64,000 nt of DNA from Mytilus edulis (Eukaryota; Mollusca; Bivalvia; Mytilida; Mytilidae), in contig NC_092344.1 in NCBI RefSeq assembly GCF_963676685.1, positions 87,698,749 to 87,762,748 on the forward strand, in the 5' to 3' direction. Shown here one piece after another: positions 47,301 through 58,176 of the stretch. Both the position numbers and the translations under genes were made by a program. The notes under the pieces were generated by a model. The model was given only the letters and a program-made list of their open reading frames with translations. It made no database searches and was not told where the DNA came from. Within the stretch, counting starts at the first letter, position 1. Every line of letters begins with the position of its first letter.

Positions 47301-49932
47301 CAGTGTCCCCAGTAAAGAGAAATTTTGCAAAAAATTTTGAGGAGTCTGTAAACAGTACATGACTTATTACAAAGCAAAATATTAGTTATAATGACAACAC
47401 ACCATTTTTATAGTAGAATATAATTTGTTTTAGCTCTTTAAAAGGTCTTTGCTTATTGCTTCCTTGAATCTGTTCTGCCTCTGAATATGCATGAAATATT
47501 TGCAACCAAAATTAAGTTAACAACGACCAAACAATCACAAAAGTTTTGCAATCCCCACCAACTTTAAACTTCTGATTCATTCTAAATATACACCGACTTT
47601 TTATCTGAGATTTACTAGTTTCCCAAATTTACCAGTTATTCTGCTAGGTATTTGGTATTCTTTAACTTCTTTCTCCCAATGATCTTCTTTGTCAAATGCT
47701 GTCACTGCTGATATATCTTTACTACTTTGTTCCTCCTTATCACCCTTCTCTTCTTTCTCTTTCTTGGCCTTCATTTTTTTTCTGAAAGAAAATTACATGT
47801 TTAAATCTGGTTCAGCTCTTTTGTAAAGGACAGTCAAATAAGGATGTGTACCTAAATTATCAATAATAGCTTGCTGTCTTACATTTCTTATGTTGTACAT
47901 GTTGTTCTTTAGATTTACATGTACATTTTAGTATTTGTGGGGGGATCTTTTTCATAAACCTATCTTAATAATATGAATAAAAATGCATGTGTGGCAAGTA
48001 TACAGACATAGTAACACATCACAAATGAATCATTTAGAGGATGAAATACTTTCTTCAACAATAGACAAAGGTCTTTACCATATGTCAAGATCTAATTTCA
48101 CCTGAGTCTAGACAGGCTGACTATCTGTTGATAAAGACTGATACTAAACTGAAAATTTCTTGCATATTAGCATCATAACATTTTGAAAGCTTTTCCTCTT
48201 CATTAATATTACCAAAGGGACTCCGGAGCTCGACCCTTTGGTATCTTTCACCCCACTTTTGTGGATTTTATTTGACAACTTACATATCTAATAATGTTTC
48301 ATTAGCTTTTCATAATCTAAGTACATGTATAACTTAACCATAGAGTTTTTCTTTCAACTGGCTTGACATTGAGGGGTATAACTATATGTCTCTTGTTGTC
48401 AACTTATGTTGCTCTCTAGATGTGTTTTGGTACTGGAATGCTTGTCAAAGGGTTACTGTCTCATTAATCATGTTAATGTATAGCCCAGATTTTCATAAAC
48501 AAAAAATATACAGGGTCACCTCCAATATTGATTTGTTTGAGTTTTATTTATCAGTAACATACTTCTCTGATTCTATTTTTTCTTCATGAACTGAAAGTAG
48601 ACTGTTTTCAACATCAATCTTTGAACACATATCTTGGTATCTTTTTTCAATATCAGTTAGGTCTTGTGTGATAACAGGATATCTTTCTACACATACTGCT
48701 GCAGCTATCTTCCAATTGGTAGGCTGTGTTGTAGTCACATGTGTTTTAGCACAAAAACAACAGACTATAAAATTAAAAAGATAAGTTGTAACGATACAAG
48801 TACATGTTTGCAAGGATTTTTTATACTAACGGGACTGGTCACTTATAACGATGTCTATACAAATTATCAGACTGATCTCAGCCGTAGCTGATGTCACATG
48901 ACTTTAAAGCAAATCATTTCACATTCATGACGTATTCTTCATAACTACATGTATGTGTTCAAGTTTAACAAAAAATTGTTTTTATGAAATTTTATACAAT
49001 TGTCTTTGCAAAATGCTGTTTTTCAAAAGATCTCACAGATTGTTTTTTAAATATTGATCTTTGAACTTTGAGGTACATTTGTAGTTGTTCATTGAATTTT
49101 CAGTATGCCATCTTGTTTGTTATGTACATGTAAACCATTTTACACAACTGGATTGTTCTTCTAAGTTTAATAATTCATCATTCTTTCAAAATCTTATTTT
49201 TTGTCATCCTAAATGGTTATTTATCAGATTTTTATATTAACAACTAATAATAATTAAATAATTACAAAGAACTGTGAAATACATAAATAACTACTAGCAT
49301 CGTATATATCAGAGATACGAAACTAAGTTTATTGTTTGGTGCAAGCTTTAAACAGTCGGCTTAATAATCATTTAAAATCGATAGAGACGGGTCCTGTTAG
49401 AATAGAAAGTCCCTGGTGTATGTCAGAATACGAATGTACCAAAATGTCAGAATACGAATGTATTAGAACAACACTAGATTAAAACTGACGAGGAAAGGTA
49501 ACACACGGCCACTGAAAGCTTTATTATTATGAAGCCCAGGTAGTCGTGTGGTCTAGCGGGACGGCTACAATGCAGGTGATTGGGTGTCACGATATCTCAG
49601 TAGCATGGGTTTGAATCCCGGCGAGGGAAGAACAAAAAATTAGCGAAAGCAAATTTACAGATTTAACATTGTTGGGTTGATGTTTAGACAAGTTGTATAT
49701 ATATATAGACGGCTGCAGTGCAGGCGATTTGGTGTCACGATATCACAGTAGCATGGGTTCGAATCCCGGCGAGGGAAGAACCAAAAATTTGCGAAAGCAA
49801 ATTTACAGAATCTAACATTGTTGGGTTGATGTTTAGACGAGTTGTACATACATTATGTACACAGCCATGTATCACCATCATTGATGGCGATCCGATGGAT
49901 ACATCTGTTGTAGGGTTGTCACTGACTCAGAC

Positions 49933-49963
<31 letters not shown>

Positions 49964-50348
49964 GGTTTTTTACTCAGTTTGGAAGAGAGCACCTAGTATA
50001 TCTATAGATTCTGAAGTCTAAGATGGTTTTAGCCTGTCAAAGATCTTGAAACTCTCAACTAACTTTGCAGACGCTATATCTTCGTCACGCTTAGCAATAC
50101 AAAATTTCCCTTTTCTATCCTATATCATATCACGTTCTACCAATGTTATACAGGGACTATTATATTCTAAAACTAGTCTCAGGTTTTATACCAGAATCTG
50201 TTGTTAGAAGACTGAATCAATGCTTCCCCTGCGACCAATTTCCTACCCCATACTTATAAGCCATGGACAGCAATAGAAAGAACCGCAATAAATTACCCTT
50301 CTGAGACTTTATTCTCTTCGATAAACGAGGAATAACGTATCGAATCAT
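44234..50348 (-). CDS. MRPL46: mitochondrial large-ribosomal-subunit protein L46, complete 6-exon gene
   Basis: Minus-strand exons in coding order: 50348-50297, 48764-48563, 47781-47633, 45914-45772, 45467-45333, 44386-44234. All phases match and total 277 aa plus stop (human 279). mL46 is a structural protein of the mitoribosome large subunit built on a Nudix-like fold without the catalytic Nudix box. Residues 1-17 (MIRYVIPRLSKRIKSQK) are basic and lack acidic residues, as expected of a matrix-targeting presequence. Conserved blocks are PSRITEADKKND, LDRKLVLIVQEMINGKEIWK, LPDG, TAENALQQRCG, FGNAPHGLFKYKLP and the C-terminal YKWVTLEELSEYVTPQF. A Lys/Glu-rich insert (about residues 86-105) is more variable. 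The gene is head-to-head with NIT2. Confidence 0.93.
45333..45467 (-). CDS. MRPL46: MRPL46 exon 5
   Basis: TAENALQQRCGTTLKSNIFG, NAPHGLFKYKLPLSVRETEN, AEGVK. It corresponds to human [20 protein letters not shown] and GNAPCGHYTFKFP. Phase 0 at both ends. Confidence 0.93.
45772..45914 (-). CDS. MRPL46: MRPL46 exon 4
   Basis: ADKKNDMKSPKRKLDRKLVL followed by IVQEMINGKEIWKLPDGYYN. This is the first half of the Nudix-like domain. Donor GTGAGA. Confidence 0.92.
47633..47781 (-). CDS. MRPL46: MRPL46 exon 3
   Basis: Lys/Glu-rich start (KKMKAKKEKEEKGDKEEQSS), then DHWEKEVKEYQIPSRIT, matching human DMWEQKFLQFKLGARIT. Donor GTAAAT. Confidence 0.88.
48563..48764 (-). CDS. MRPL46: MRPL46 exon 2
   Basis: Acceptor ATTTTATAG preceded by a pyrimidine tract; donor GTATGT. 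It includes WKIAAAVCVERYPVITQDLT and the helix IDVENSLLSVHEEKIESE. It aligns with human WRLLGALCLQRPPVV and IEIERSLYSDHELRALDE. Confidence 0.85.
49535..49858 (+). repeat. tRNA-derived SINE, tandem dimer in MRPL46 intron 1
   Basis: Unit 1 (about 49543-49706) has an A-box-like TGTGGTCTAGCGG and a B box GGTTTGAATCC (49608-49618). Unit 2 (about 49708-49858) lacks the A-box end but has a perfect B box GGTTCGAATCC (49756-49766). Both share the tail GCGAAAGCAAATTTACAGAT, AACATTGTTGGGTTGATGTT and TAGACRAGTTGTA. Unit 1 ends in TATATATATA, typical of SINE 3' microsatellite tails. It is read as a mollusc tRNA-SINE, not a functional tRNA, because the acceptor stem cannot be closed. Confidence 0.7.
49936..49964. 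repeat. (AT)n microsatellite
   Basis: About 14 uninterrupted AT dinucleotides shortly after the SINE dimer. It is probably grown from a SINE tail. Confidence 0.85.
50297..50348 (-). CDS. MRPL46: MRPL46 exon 1 (mitochondrial presequence)
   Basis: ATG at 50348-50346, 17 codons plus one base, then donor GTAATT. No ATG is available in frame at the start of exon 2, and the phase-1 end joins exactly to exon 2. The residues are strongly basic. These points together decide the start. Confidence 0.75.
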
Positions 50349-50705
50349 TCTCTTTTCATGCAATCTGGAAACAACAAGGTTAGTTGAACCGGAAATTCAA
50401 ATAGTAACATCTAAAGTCAATGTCGGAAAGAAGTACCGAAATTTGCACGTTATACTTATAGTTTTTCATCATTAATTTTAAACTAAACGTTTGCAAAGAA
50501 AATGAAACTGAACTGTTTTCTTTTAAATTTATTTGATGTTTTCAGTAATGCTTTGTAGAAATATCTTTGTGGTTTTAATCAAGGATTTGTATAGTAAGTC
50601 TTACTATACAAATCCTTGTTTTAATCGTAGTCATTCTTCGTTTATTTGGTCATAGGCTATATCAAATTAACCACGTGATATTGACCTACTTTCGATTTGA
50701 TAACA
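50349..50705. promoter_or_regulatory. bidirectional promoter between MRPL46 and NIT2
   Basis: Divergent start codons are 357 bp apart. The spacer has an ETS-like ACCGGAAAT (50388-50396) near the MRPL46 side and a palindromic E-box CACGTG (50672-50677) 29 bp before the NIT2 start. A 39-bp palindrome stands between them (50580-50618). Confidence 0.5.
50580..50618. repeat. 39-bp perfect palindrome in the shared promoter
   Basis: Arm CAAGGATTTGTATAGTAAG (50580-50598), one unpaired T, then the exact reverse complement (50600-50618). All 19 base pairs match. Confidence 0.95.
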
Positions 50706-51533
50706 ATGGCTTTTAGATTAGCACTTGTTCAGCTGGCTGTGTCGGCATCTAAGGCTGACAACCTACAAAATGCTGCTCGACTGATAAAACAGGCATCACA
50801 GAACGGAGCAAAAGTCGTAGCATTACCAGAGTGTTTTAATTCTCCATATGGGACGTCTTATTTCAAAGATTATGCAGAACGTATACCAGGTCAGTCAACC
50901 GATGTGTTATCTAAGGCTGCTAAAGAGAATAACATTTTTCTGATCGGTGGGTCAATCCCAGAAGAAGACAATGGCAAATTATACAACACTTGTACAGTAT
51001 ACAATCCAGAAGGGAACATGGTTGCTAAACACAGAAAAGTTCATCTGTTTGATATTGATGTACCAGGAAAAATTTGTTTTAAAGAATCTGAAACATTGAG
51101 TCCAGGGAAAGATTTCACCACTTTTGACACACCATACTGCAAAATTGGTGTTGGAATTTGTTATGACATCCGATTTCCTGAATTAGCATACATCTATTCT
51201 GATCTTGGTTGTAAACTTCTGGTGTATCCAGGTGCATTTAATATGACAACAGGCCCTGCCCACTGGGAACTGTTACAGAGATCCAGAGCAATAGATAACC
51301 AACTTTATGTGGCATCAGTTTCACCAGCTAGGGATGAAAAAGCTACCTATACTGCATGGGGACATTCTAGCGTTGTCAGTCCATGGGGAGAAGTTGTAGC
51401 AACTACAGAACATGAAGAGACAATTGTATATTATAACATTAATCCAGATTATGTAGATGAAGTACGATCACAAATCCCTATACGATCTCAAAAGAGAAAT
51501 GATTTATACAAACTAACTAAAGTTTCAGAGTAA
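50706..51533 (+). CDS. NIT2: omega-amidase NIT2, single-exon gene
   Basis: 275 aa (human 276). It hydrolyses alpha-ketoglutaramate and alpha-ketosuccinamate, the products of glutamine and asparagine transamination, to alpha-ketoglutarate and oxaloacetate plus ammonia, in cytosol and mitochondria. The nitrilase fold spans almost the whole length. The catalytic triad is visible: E42 ([12 protein letters not shown]), K111 ([14 protein letters not shown]) and C152 ([12 protein letters not shown]). The conserved [17 protein letters not shown] and [15 protein letters not shown] blocks are present. The start at 50706 has a good context (ACAATGG). A TTG three codons upstream is in frame but not needed. 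Downstream is AATAAA at 51669-51674. The reading frame has no introns although vertebrate NIT2 has about ten exons. Confidence 0.97.
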   Translation: MAFRLALVQLAVSASKADNLQNAARLIKQASQNGAKVVALPECFNSPYGTSYFKDYAERIPGQSTDVLSKAAKENNIFLIGGSIPEEDNGKLYNTCTVYNPEGNMVAKHRKVHLFDIDVPGKICFKESETLSPGKDFTTFDTPYCKIGVGICYDIRFPELAYIYSDLGCKLLVYPGAFNMTTGPAHWELLQRSRAIDNQLYVASVSPARDEKATYTAWGHSSVVSPWGEVVATTEHEETIVYYNINPDYVDEVRSQIPIRSQKRNDLYKLTKVSE

Positions 51534-51668
51534 TATTTTCAAGTTAGTTATTTACAATGGAGTCATGCAGTGCCGGACATCTGCCTAGAATTTGAACATT
51601 TTGATTTATATAAATTCCATGTACAATGTATATGTAGAAATTTGCAATATATGCAGTATGTGAAGACC

Positions 51669-51674
51669 AATAAA
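51669..51674 (+). terminator. NIT2 poly(A) signal
   Basis: AATAAA 136 bp past the NIT2 stop. It is followed within 30 bp by two A-runs (AAAAAAA twice), which could be a genomic remnant of a poly(A) tail or chance AT-richness. Confidence 0.6.
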
Positions 51675-51679
51675 CAGGA

Positions 51680-52240
51680 AAAAAACACTAAACAGTGAAA
51701 AAAATTACTTCATAAGTTTGTTATATATTTAAGCTACAGCACTTTTTCTATTTTATTTGAGTTTGAACTTTTTTGCATGCCTACCCAACCTTCCCCTATC
51801 TAATCTTGTTCTGACAGTATCATTACAAACAACAGCTGGGAGAATGGAAATCAGTTCAGAAAATAACATTCTGTCCTAAATTGTTACCAATACTTATTTT
51901 ATGTATTCAATAAGTACCAGTAATATTGGAATGAAATTGTAAAATTGTTCTGAAGGGAAATTTACTGTTCTTACAGAAAAAAAATGCAGCTATTAATAAG
52001 AAAAACGACATCTAAAATATTAAAATGATGTATTTTTTTCAATATAATTGCTCCACAAAAGTGTAATTTATTCTGAATCATGTATTCATACCAGTTATCT
52101 ACAACTACATGGTTTAATCTTTATTCACATTTAAATGAGAACAAAACTAACCTTGATACATAATTGTGCAATAATTTGGATTTTGTACACATTTTCAACT
52201 TGTTTGATATTTTAATATTGAAAGAAGATAATATGCAGCT
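51680..52240. other. intergenic stretch, nothing recognised
   Basis: AT-rich sequence downstream of NIT2 without exon, hairpin or tandem signals. Confidence 0.4.
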
Positions 52241-52244
52241 TAAT

Positions 52245-52470
52245 TAAAATTGAGAATGGAAATGGAGAATGTGTCAAAGAGACAACAACCCGACCAAATA
52301 AAAAACAACAGCAGAGGGTCACCAACAGGTCTTCAATGTAGCGAGAAATTCCCGCACCTGGAGGCATGCTTCAGCTGGCCCCTAAACAAATATATACTAG
52401 TCCAGTGATAATGAACGATAATTGTATACTTCAAGAGCTGGCCGCACGTCACCCATCACACCCTTAGGTC
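52245..52470 (+). repeat. dispersed repeat family E, copy 1
   Basis: Contains GAGACAACAACCCGACCAAA, GGTCACCAACAGGTCTTCAA and AGCTGGCCCCTAAACAAA. A second copy at 60770-60930 shares the order GACAACCCGACCAAAGAGCA, CCACCAATGGGTCTTCAA, AGCTGGCCCCTAAATAAA. The origin is not identified; it is possibly a fragment of a larger retroelement. Confidence 0.55.
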
Positions 52471-52664
52471 AACATTTCCTTCGCTGCATATTTCTTTTAC
52501 AACCAGCTATTTAAAATTTGTGAAATAGATCTATCACTTATAAAATGCACATAAAAATCAACAAAAAGTAGGTATTTTTTTACTTTTAATAGTGTTGTCT
52601 TAGTAATCTTGTCTTTATTTTTTTGTCATGTTTGTTGAATATTAAAGAAGAGGAAATGTGGTAT

Positions 52665-53340
52665 GACTGTTAAGAGCCAGTCTGTGATAAAACCATGCAA
52701 AATGGTCCAAATCCAAAATATTCCAATCAGGCTGATATTTTGTATTTTAGATACCTTATATGTAATAACTATTTGTGCAAAATATTTTGAAAAAATATTC
52801 AGCCATTATTTGTGTATGCCGAACATTCGAAAATTGTCCATTTCTTTCCTGACAAATGGCCATTTTAAGCCTATTTTAGGGTATTTTGACCTGATTTTTT
52901 TTTTGTTTTACAGAAAATTTTTAGCTTAATGATAACATATATCTTAACAAACAACTTGAAATGAAAGGAAATTATGATAATTCAAAAAGTTGTGAGATTT
53001 CTCAATACCCCTACTGACAGGTCGAAATTGCATGGTTTTGAAAAAGTGCCGATTCAGCAAAATTTGTATATTTTTAAAGGCTTGAATCTTGTAAGATCAT
53101 GTTTTATTTTCAATAAAATGTAATATTTCATGAAGCTTATATATTCATCTACAAAATGCTAGAAAATGGTGCTTGGCAAAGGATACCTTATTACGATAAA
53201 ATAACAATTAAAGATAGGCATGATGGCCATAATGCCGATTTTTTGATCTGTTTCAATAGAAACTTTTCAAAAGTATGTGATAGTCAAAATATAAGAAAAA
53301 TAATGACTGAACTAATGTTAACTTGTTATATTAATTGAAT
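52665..53340 (+). repeat. dispersed repeat family K, copy 1
   Basis: Begins TAAGAGCCAGTCTGTGATAA, AAACCATGCAAAAT. The region at 57590-57995 is related in reverse orientation (ends TGGTTTTATGGCAGACTGGC, TCTTA). Open frames of 60-136 codons in the two copies are not conserved between them, so they are not taken as genes. Confidence 0.45.
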
Positions 53341-54082
53341 AAACCAAGTTCAACTAAGTTTAAATTAGAAAATATACTAAAGGAGTAAACCCGGGGAGAC
53401 CGCTTTTTTGCATTTTTTGCCCCTAAACTGAGCATTTTTACAATATGTTTAAAATATTAACCTATTCCAAAGAAAATAACTTTAGTAACTTAAAAATGGG
53501 CTGTTTTATTTACAATACTATGCACACTCATTAGGTAAAATCACCATGAGTTCTTCACAAATTTAGCATTTTATAATAGTCTAGTTTTTAGACGCTTTTT
53601 GTCTAAATTCAAAGTGGCCACAATTGAGTTCAGTCTTAAATTTTTAAAACATGTTGTATTTGATAATGATTCATAAATGTGAAAGCCTTGTACATTCATG
53701 TAATCTATTTCCAGAAAAGAGGAAGCTTTAATAGTTTTGTGAATTTCATAGAATTGTGCCTCTTACCTAGAAAAGGGCTATATTTTCTATATAATGATAC
53801 AGCTTTATGCCAAATATAAAGAGACTACTCCTAGAAGTTCCCGATAAAACTGCAACTGAAATTTTGTGACGCTGACATGAACCAGTTAGTTATCCCTATG
53901 TCAATTTTGGGAGAACAGTGGACATAACAGTAATGTTAAGTTTCCTCCTAGAATGTAATCTCTTGCAATTTGAGGCTTGGGAATAAGACATGTAAAATAA
54001 AGTTGGCCTATTACTACCAGCTGAGACAAACACAAATATTTCAAATTGCAATGAAATGTATTTCATAACCACATGTAATAAC
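53341..54082. other. intergenic stretch, nothing recognised
   Basis: No exon-like or repeat-end signals were found apart from ordinary AT-rich sequence. Confidence 0.35.
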
Positions 54083-55014
54083 CAGATACTCCGCAGGGCG
54101 CAGCTTTATACGACCACAGAGATTGAACCCTGAACATTTGGGGCAAGTATGGACAGAACATTTAAGCTCGATATAGCTCTGAATTTGGATTGGGATTAAA
54201 TAGTTGACACAACACAATGAGTGTGGTCTAAGAACTCAAACTTAGAAAATTAAATTTTTTTTTTTTAACATTTATCTATTATGGTCCAATATCCAAAATC
54301 TAAATGCATGGTTATATTCAGGATATCATAGAACCCCAAGAATTTAATTTTTTGATGTCAGAAATCAAATAATTTTTAATTTAAACCCTTAAGACCTCAA
54401 TTTGGACCAATTTGATAACCGGTCCCAAATATTAAAACACGAAATACATGGTTAGATTCAGCATATTGAAGAACCCCATATATTCAATTTTGTTGAAATC
54501 AACCAAAATTTAATTTTGGACCCCGATTTGGACCAACTTGAAAACTGGGCTCATAATAAAAAAATCTTAGTACATTTTTAGATTCAGCATATCAAAAAAA
54601 AACAAGAAATAAATTTTTGTTAAAATCAAACTAAGTTTAATTTTGGACCCTTTGGACCTTGATATAAACCAATTTGAAAACAGGACAAAAAATTAAGAAT
54701 CTAAATTCACTGTTAAAATAGATTTGGCATATCAAAGAAACCCAATAATTCATTTTTTTTTATGAAAGCAAACAGTTTCGTTTTGGACTCTTTTTGGCTC
54801 CCATTTCTTAACTGTTGGGACCAAAACTCCCAAAATCAATCCAAACCTTTCTTTTGTGTTCATAAACCTTGTATTTAAATTTCATAGATTTCTATTTACT
54901 TATACTAAAGTAATAGTGCAAAAACCAAATGTCTTTGGATGACGACGGCGATGACAACGACAACGTCATAACAATATAGGACCAATTTTTTTTCAATTTT
55001 TGCGGTTGTATAAA
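54083..55014 (+). repeat. dispersed repeat family B, shortened copy
   Basis: Starts CAGATACTCCGCAGGGCGCA, TTTATACGACCACA and ends TTGCGGTTGTATAAA. The interior has the GGACCAACTTGAAAACTGGG module and one CCCAAAATCAATCCAAACC module. A GACGACGGCGATGAC tract lies near the right end. Confidence 0.7.
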
Positions 55015-55173
55015 AACAAATATACACAGATAAATGGTTTAACTGTTGAGCAGACATACAATTACCCTACCACGTCCACTTGTATTTTTTGTCCATCGGA
55101 TGAGTTGAGCCATTTTCAACTGATTTTTATAGTTCGTTCTTATGATTTACTGTTATACCACTGTCCCTGGTAT

Positions 55174-55193
55174 GGGGGGGGGGGGGGGGGGGG
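55174..55193 (+). repeat. 20-base poly-G tract
   Basis: Twenty consecutive G, starting after GGTAT. See also C19 at 56966-56984 and G25 at 58924-58948. Confidence 0.9.
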
Positions 55194-55274
55194 TTTGGAT
55201 CCCGCTTACATATTTAACCCCGCCACATTATTTATGTATGTGCCTGTCCCAAGTCAGGAGCCTGTAATTCAATG

Positions 55275-55530
55275 GAAGTCGTTTGTTTATGTGTAACATA
55301 TTTGTTTTTCGTTCAATTTTTATATTCTTAAGGCCGTTAGTTTTCTCATTTGAATTGTTTTACATTGTCTTATCGGAGCCTTTTATAGCTGACTATGCGG
55401 TATGGGCTTTCCTCATTGTTGAAGGCCGTACAGTAACCTATAGTTGTTAATGTCTGTGTCATTTTGGTCTCTTAATTGAAGACAGTTGTTTCATTGGCAA
55501 TCATACCACATCATCTTTTTATATTGTCAT
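55275..55530 (+). repeat. dispersed repeat family D
   Basis: Longer forward copy: GTCGTTTGTTTATGTGTAAC, CATATTTGTTTTTCGTTCA, CCTTTTATAGCTGACTATGC, TTGAAGGCCGTACAGTAACC, ending CATACCACATCATCTTTTTA. Confidence 0.65.
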
Positions 55531-56470
55531 TAAAATGGTAAGATTTTACTGTTCATATACATGTAATATTGTTGTGGTCTACCGTAAAGAAAAACGTGCA
55601 AAATGGTCTAAATACAAGTGTTTAGTCATGAATGAACATGATGAAGGTATTAGCAAAAAAGAGTAAAAGTATGATAGATCTAAATAAAGTTTCACATAAT
55701 AAAGTCATCAATATCTATTTTAACTAAATATTAAACAATTTTTTCAGAGTTGAACATTTTTTTGATAAAAACAAGCATTCTGCGAGTAATACATGGCAAT
55801 ACATAGTCCTTAACCCGTTACAAATTCATTGTAATGGAACAAAAATTTGATCTATAATTTGTCATAATGTAAACTACATAAAAATATCGAGACAAAATCT
55901 TCCAGCAAAACGTAAAAACTTGTTGAATTCTGACTATCTAAGTGAATTTCCTATGTCCAAAGACCAAAACTCTGCACACAAATATCAAACTGGAACAAAA
56001 TTGAATCACTAAATACCAAAGAAAAGAAAAACATTCAAAATGTCATTTTGTCTTTAAAAAAATGAGTTATTTCCGTTTGAACAGAAGTCTTCTAATGAAT
56101 AAGAATTTCATCAAAAATTTAATTCTAGAGAAAGGGCTTCAACTGAACAAAGAGAAAAGCTTATAAAGCGTGAATAATGAATTTGACCTGTAACTTGTCA
56201 TGATAAATCAAATCAAAATCTAAAAGCACAAAAACGTCTGATTTGCCGAACTGACAGATAGACAGACTGATAGACAGGCAGTGCAAACCCAAGTCCACTA
56301 AGACGTTAGCCGTTAAGGGACTAAAAATCAAAATCTCAAAGTATCAACAAACACGAAAGAGATGCTCTTTGTAGAGGGAACATTCAAGATCATTTTGGAA
56401 AAGTTTTCGATTTTTGAAGTAGGGTTACCTCAAATGTCTTTTATCTTGATTTAATCTGAGATATAAATCA
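55531..56470. other. intergenic stretch, nothing recognised
   Basis: AT-rich. A short GACAGATAGACAGACTGATA run at about 56250-56275 is the only repetitive motif. Confidence 0.35.
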
Positions 56471-56471
56471 A

Positions 56472-57400
56472 AAACGCAGTTTTATACAACCGCAGTGGTT
56501 GGACTCTGAACAGTTGGGGCAAATTAAATATGGTCACAATGTTCAAGCTTGATGCTGTCTGAATTTGGATTGTGATTGAATTTTTGGCAAAAAAAAAGGT
56601 TTTTGTTACAAAATAAATGTGGCCAAAGATCAACAAATATATTGCACAATACTGTGCTATTAAAGATTTCTTCTTGAAAATTTTGAAAATTTGAAATTTG
56701 AAATTTGAAAAAAAAAAAATCCCTTAATTTTTTTTAACAAAATCCCCCCAAACTTATTGAAACCCTCCTTTCAGCAGTAACCCTTAAAACAATACCATCC
56801 TTTCCTTTTTAGTATAGAACCTTGTAGTACAATTACAGAGAGATCTATATACATGTACTTAAACCCAAGTTATTGTTTGGAAACTAGAAATGAGCTTCTT
56901 TTCGGCCCTTTTTTGGCCCCTTATTCCTACATATTTTGGGCAATTAATCCAAAACTAAACCCCAGCCCCCCCCCCCCCCCCCCCTTTGTTATATGGAGCA
57001 TTGTGGTACAGTTTGAAAGAGATCCATACAATTACACACAAGTTATCGTCTTGAAATAAGAAAAAATGCTTGTTTTGGGCCCCTTTTTGACCCTTTGTTC
57101 CTCACTTTGATTCCATGACCCATTTAAAGGAATCCAAACCTTCATTTTGTGGTTTTAAACATTATGATACAATAACAGAGCAATTAAAATACTTATACTC
57201 AAGTTATTATCCTTAAACTATAAAATGCTTGTTTTGGGCCCCTTTTGGGCCCTTAATTCATAAACGGTAGGGACCATCATCCCCAAAATCGTCCCAAAGC
57301 TTTCTTTTGTGGTATTGAACCTTCTGAAAAGAAAATCATAAAGATCTATACACTTTAACTAAAGTTATTGTCCGAAATATAAGTCTACTTTGATCAGTTT
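56472..57400 (+). repeat. dispersed repeat family B, diverged copy
   Basis: Begins CGCAGTTTTATACAACCGCA, GTTGGACTCTGAACAGTTGG. Four or five diverged modules of about 140 bp follow, each with TTTTGGGCCCCTTTTTGACC / TTATTCCTA / CCAAACCTTC. It includes a C19 run at 56966-56984. The right end with the GACGAC tract is missing. Confidence 0.55.
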
Positions 57401-57589
57401 TAGTTAAAATGTTAAGGTCCAAAAACTATTACAATAGTGCATTTTATAGATATTTGGGGGCATTTTTTACTAACTTCCTGTTATTTGCCAGGCTAAAATT
57501 TTTAACTTGCCTTAGAACTGATATGCACCTTTGAAAAAATTCTAAAAATTTAAAAAAAAAAATATGATCTTGAGAGAAAACACCTATTG

Positions 57590-57995
57590 AGTACTTATAC
57601 TACATGCAAGTTATCTAATACATCTGTTGCACAAATCTCTCTGGCAACCTGCCAAAAGGTAAAAAGTATGTCAAAATGCATTTTTTCTTTTTTTTTTATA
57701 ATGTTCTTTGCAAAATATAACAAGATAATGCTATATTTAAGAGATATATCAATTATTCAGACCTTTAAAAAGTACCTAAATTTTGGTGATTTTTTGGCAT
57801 TATTTTTTTATAATTTACAAAATATGCAAATAAGGCTGTTATATGGAAAATCGTGTGAATTAACCAACAATTTTTTTTTTATCTTAACTCCTAAATATCC
57901 AAGGATTTTGGAAATATATATACGGTTGCAAAGTTTTTACTACCAATTTGGACGAAATTTGAGATTTTGCATGGTTTTATGGCAGACTGGCTCTT
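57590..57995 (-). repeat. dispersed repeat family K, copy 2
   Basis: Reverse relative of 52665-53340, matched best at its right end (minus strand TAAGAGCCAGTCTGCCATAA, AACCATGCAAAATC). The 136-codon plus-strand frame here (57587-57997) is low-complexity, Phe/Ile/Lys-rich and has no conserved counterpart. Confidence 0.45.
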
Positions 57996-58076
57996 AATAA
58001 TACAACCATCACTAAGGACCATTAGACAAAATTGTTCTTCATAATGGCAGGTCGCCATACAACTTTCAACAATGAG

Positions 58077-58176
58077 NNNNNNNNNNNNNNNNNNNNNNNN
58101 NNNNNNNNNNNNNNNNNNNNNNNNNNNNNNNNNNNNNNNNNNNNNNNNNNNNNNNNNNNNNNNNNNNNNNNNNNNN
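58077..58176. other. assembly gap (100 N)
   Basis: Exactly 100 N, the conventional size for a gap of unknown length. It hides the left end of the family B copy that resumes at 58177. Confidence 0.98.

Noticed and set aside
49608-49766. Possible functional tRNA genes
   Set aside because: B boxes are good, but acceptor stems do not close, one unit lacks the A box, and both share a SINE tail.
57587-57997. 136-codon plus-strand frame
   Set aside because: Low-complexity and Phe/Ile/Lys-rich, located in family K repeat. The related copy at 52665 does not preserve the frame.
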